DNA of 16,160 bases from Methanobacteriaceae archaeon (GTDB lineage Archaea > Methanobacteriota > Methanobacteria > Methanobacteriales > Methanobacteriaceae): NCBI GenBank assembly GCA_027318585.1, contig DAHVOW010000013.1, forward strand, positions 1-16,160, in the 5' to 3' direction. Within the stretch, counting starts at the first letter, position 1. Each line of letters opens with the position of its first letter. Positions 14,615 through 16,160 of this stretch are shown piece after piece. Position numbers and translations under genes: made by a program. The notes below the pieces were generated by a model. That model was not told where the DNA came from and did no database searches. It saw only the letters and a list, made by a program, of their open reading frames with translations.

Positions 14615-15166
14615 ATGAAGATTAGAATAGAAAATACGGACCTGGAATACGAGCTCATCTACCGAAAGGTCAAATATGCACGTTTAGAGATTAAAAATGG
14701 AATTATCCGCCTGATAATGCCTGAAGGAGCCCCTGATCATGAGAAGATCATTTTAAAGAATATGGAATGGATACAAAAAAAGATTTCCCATAACCAAAAA
14801 CAGTGGGAGGAAGCTCAAAAAAGAATGATTAATGATAATCGTTCTAGTGAGGAATTTCAGGATCTGGTAATCTCCTATATGGAAAACAAGTTAAAAAAAA
14901 TGCAGTTGAAGGTGAATAAGGTCCGTTTCCGCCCTATGAAATCCCGGTGGGGAAGTTGCAGTCCCAATGGGAACATAAGTGTAAACACCCGCCTCCAGTA
15001 CTTACCCACACGACTAATAGAATACGTAATTTTCCATGAACTGGCCCATCTGGTGGAACGTAAACATGATAAAAATTTCTGGCACATTATCTCCCAGGAG
15101 TACCCGGAGTATAAAGAGTGGGAGGATGAATTATCCCTGTACTGGCTGCGGGTTAAAGACCTCTAA
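14615..15166 (+). CDS. YgjP/DUF45-type zinc metallopeptidase-like protein
   Basis: A 183-residue soluble protein. The C-terminal half carries the family core: RPMKSRWGSCSPNGNISVN (106-124), then the zinc motif FHELAHLVERKH (140-151), where His141, Glu142 and His145 form HExxH and His151 is the likely third ligand, and FWHIISQEYPEY (155-166). The N-terminal part (1-60) is the basic strand-rich lead usual in this family, which is related to SprT/WLM-type DNA-protein crosslink proteases; the biological substrate of YgjP-type proteins is largely unknown. A TATA-like box and weak AGGTAG ribosome site precede it. Its stop codon overlaps by four bases the stop of another zincin-like gene on the opposite strand. 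Confidence 0.92.
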   Translation: MKIRIENTDLEYELIYRKVKYARLEIKNGIIRLIMPEGAPDHEKIILKNMEWIQKKISHNQKQWEEAQKRMINDNRSSEEFQDLVISYMENKLKKMQLKVNKVRFRPMKSRWGSCSPNGNISVNTRLQYLPTRLIEYVIFHELAHLVERKHDKNFWHIISQEYPEYKEWEDELSLYWLRVKDL

Positions 15167-15918
15167 TAACTGTTATATTTGGTGCTCACGGTTTTAACCA
15201 TCCCTGCAAATCCCCATAACTTCATAATCTCCTGCATGGCCTGGCATTCACCCGGGGCTGTGAAAACATCATTCCGGAGTATTATTTCCTTTACCCGGGC
15301 GGCATGGGGATAATGGTGGGGATAAGCTTTCGAGTACACTTCCAGGAATTTTTGAATAATAAAACGGATTTCCAGGGGCAGAGAATAGTATCTTAAAAAT
15401 CCCCAGGCTAAAATGTAACGGGACACCATGATGATATCCTCAAACTCCAGATCAGATGTAAACTGACGGTAAAAATTTTCTCCCTCAGTTTCACCGGCTT
15501 CAGCCACTTCTATCTCCTTTTTTAGCATGGGAAGGTACTCGGATCCGAAAGGGGGAAAACCATTCTCCCGGATAATCCGGTTCACCGCCAAATCCTCCAC
15601 CATGGAGAATAGAACATTGGCCTTACGTTTAATATCATCACTGGTTTTTTCGGTGAAAACCGCCCTGCAGTAACCCAGTTTATGCAGAATGTAACCATGG
15701 GTAGCTTCATGGGCCACAGAACGCTCCAAGTCCACATTCAAACGTGGCTCGGAAGAGTTCAAAACTACCACCGTGTAGTCCGGGTGGTAGTTGAAGGCCG
15801 CCCGGGCCCCGGTTATCCCCAGGTCAGGACTCTGCAGGATTTTCACCGGCAGACCAGTTTCCTCTTCTATCACCCTTAAATATTTTTCCAGACGAGGAGA
15901 TACTTTGAAGTAGTCCAA
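15163..15918 (-). CDS. Unrecognised zincin-like protein with HEATH motif
   Basis: A 251-residue soluble protein that I cannot place in a named family. Residues 65-81 (ERSVAHEATHGYILHKL) contain HExxH (His70, Glu71, His74), and a helix 34 residues later carries SMVEDLAVNRII (105-116), where Glu108 or Asp109 could be the third metal ligand, as in gluzincins. Residues 24-56 give a strand-rich lead ending in TVVVLNSS, the edge-strand type usual before a zincin active helix. The rest is helical, without signal or membrane segments. The start is a TTG with a GGTGAT ribosome site five bases upstream; no in-frame ATG or GTG exists before the preceding stop. Its end overlaps the YgjP-like gene tail to tail by four bases. 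Confidence 0.8.
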   Translation of the reverse strand: MDYFKVSPRLEKYLRVIEEETGLPVKILQSPDLGITGARAAFNYHPDYTVVVLNSSEPRLNVDLERSVAHEATHGYILHKLGYCRAVFTEKTSDDIKRKANVLFSMVEDLAVNRIIRENGFPPFGSEYLPMLKKEIEVAEAGETEGENFYRQFTSDLEFEDIIMVSRYILAWGFLRYYSLPLEIRFIIQKFLEVYSKAYPHHYPHAARVKEIILRNDVFTAPGECQAMQEIMKLWGFAGMVKTVSTKYNSY

Positions 15919-15956
15919 ATAATCACCATGAAATGTTTTTTAAGTCTTGAGGATGT

Positions 15957-15970
15957 AAATATCGGTATTT
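15957..15970. repeat. Near-palindrome upstream of the HEATH protein gene
   Basis: AAATATCGGTATTT has matching five-base arms with one non-pairing position at the centre. It lies about 40-50 bases before the TTG start, where a regulator could act on the minus-strand promoter. The evidence is sequence symmetry only. Confidence 0.25.
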
Positions 15971-16000
15971 CAATGATATTCACAGCCCTAGTAATCTGGT

Positions 16001-16008
16001 ATTTATAT
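16001..16008 (+). promoter_or_regulatory. Probable TATA box of the right-edge gene
   Basis: ATTTATAT followed by GGG lies about 122 bases before the ATG at 16127. The predicted start near 16030 would leave a long leader that contains the inverted repeat at 16040-16065. Confidence 0.35.
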
Positions 16009-16039
16009 GGGTAGGGTCCAATATTTACTTAACTTACTA

Positions 16040-16065
16040 TTTTAGATTTTAATTACTATCTAAAA
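16040..16065. repeat. Inverted repeat ahead of the right-edge gene
   Basis: TTTTAGAT and ATCTAAAA are perfect 8-base arms around a 10-base centre. A third partial copy (TTTTAGAG) follows at 16072-16079. It may be an operator or an RNA hairpin in the leader. Confidence 0.45.
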
Positions 16066-16126
16066 AGACAATTTTAGAGAATTTTTAAACAAATACAAAA
16101 ATAAATGGACTTATCTGGAGAATAAA

Positions 16127-16160
16127 ATGATGAAGATCAAAGTTTCAAGGTACAACCCCC
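16127..16160 (+). CDS. Start of a gene, possibly the iron-sulfur subunit of fumarate reductase/succinate dehydrogenase
   Basis: Only eleven codons are inside the window (MMKIKVSRYNP). A TGGAGA ribosome site (16116-16121) lies five bases before the first ATG, so a real start is likely; the second ATG at 16130 is also possible. A Lys-hydrophobic-Lys-hydrophobic-X-Arg-Tyr/Phe-Asn/Asp-Pro opening is typical of the 2Fe-2S domain of SdhB/FrdB proteins, including TfrB of methanogens (thiol:fumarate reductase, which regenerates coenzyme M and coenzyme B from their heterodisulfide while reducing fumarate). Eleven residues cannot prove this. Confidence 0.5.
   Translation, partial: MMKIKVSRYNP

Noticed and set aside
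1..16160. Search for CRISPR arrays, tRNA and rRNA genes, transposases, phage genes or defence modules
   Set aside because: No regularly spaced repeats, cloverleaf sequence or mobile-element proteins were seen by eye on either strand.

Overview
The window looks like the chromosome of a methanogenic archaeon, most likely a Methanobacterium-type member of the Methanobacteriales. The reasons are a complete iorA-iorB pair beside an aryl-CoA ligase and ACT-domain gene, TATA-like boxes placed about 25-45 bases ahead of several starts, strong GGAGG or GGTGAT ribosome sites mixed with one probable leaderless gene, oligo-T termini, and exported proteins with Asn/Thr-rich linkers full of N-glycosylation sequons. 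This placement rests on gene content and signals read by eye, not on a database search.

Left part (1-3334, AT-rich, all minus strand). This looks like the edge of a surface-glycan region. It holds the start of a FemAB/GNAT-like transferase that runs off the window, a DegT-family sugar aminotransferase close to GDP-perosamine synthases, a cupin of the kind found in polysaccharide clusters, and a YdjM/DUF457 membrane protein. The FemAB-like and aminotransferase genes are 26 bases apart and probably form one transcript.

Middle-left (3471-8639, all minus strand). A two-gene ABC exporter (ATPase, then a large permease of the polyketide-antibiotic-exporter type) is followed by a lactonase-like metallo-beta-lactamase-fold hydrolase and a sodium:solute symporter. 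The symporter and hydrolase are head to tail but separated by a hairpin and U-tract that resembles a terminator. The symporter promoter carries a 17-base palindrome.

Middle-right (8867-14395). On the plus strand are a bitopic membrane protein with a PsbP-like outer domain, an aryl-CoA (phenylacetate-CoA) ligase and a tandem-ACT protein. Facing them on the minus strand are iorA and iorB, overlapping by ATGA, and a small exported PepSY protein. The ligase, ACT protein and IorAB make biochemical sense together: aryl acids are activated to aryl-CoA, and indolepyruvate ferredoxin oxidoreductase works toward aryl-pyruvates for aromatic amino acids, or in reverse for their breakdown.

Right part (14615-16160). 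Two unrelated zinc-protease-like genes, a YgjP-type (HELAH) and an unrecognised HEATH protein, face each other and overlap by four bases at their stop codons. The window ends in the first codons of a plus-strand gene whose N-terminus resembles the iron-sulfur subunit of fumarate reductase/succinate dehydrogenase. No rRNA, tRNA, CRISPR array, insertion sequence or prophage was seen, and no gene-free stretch reaches 300 bases.
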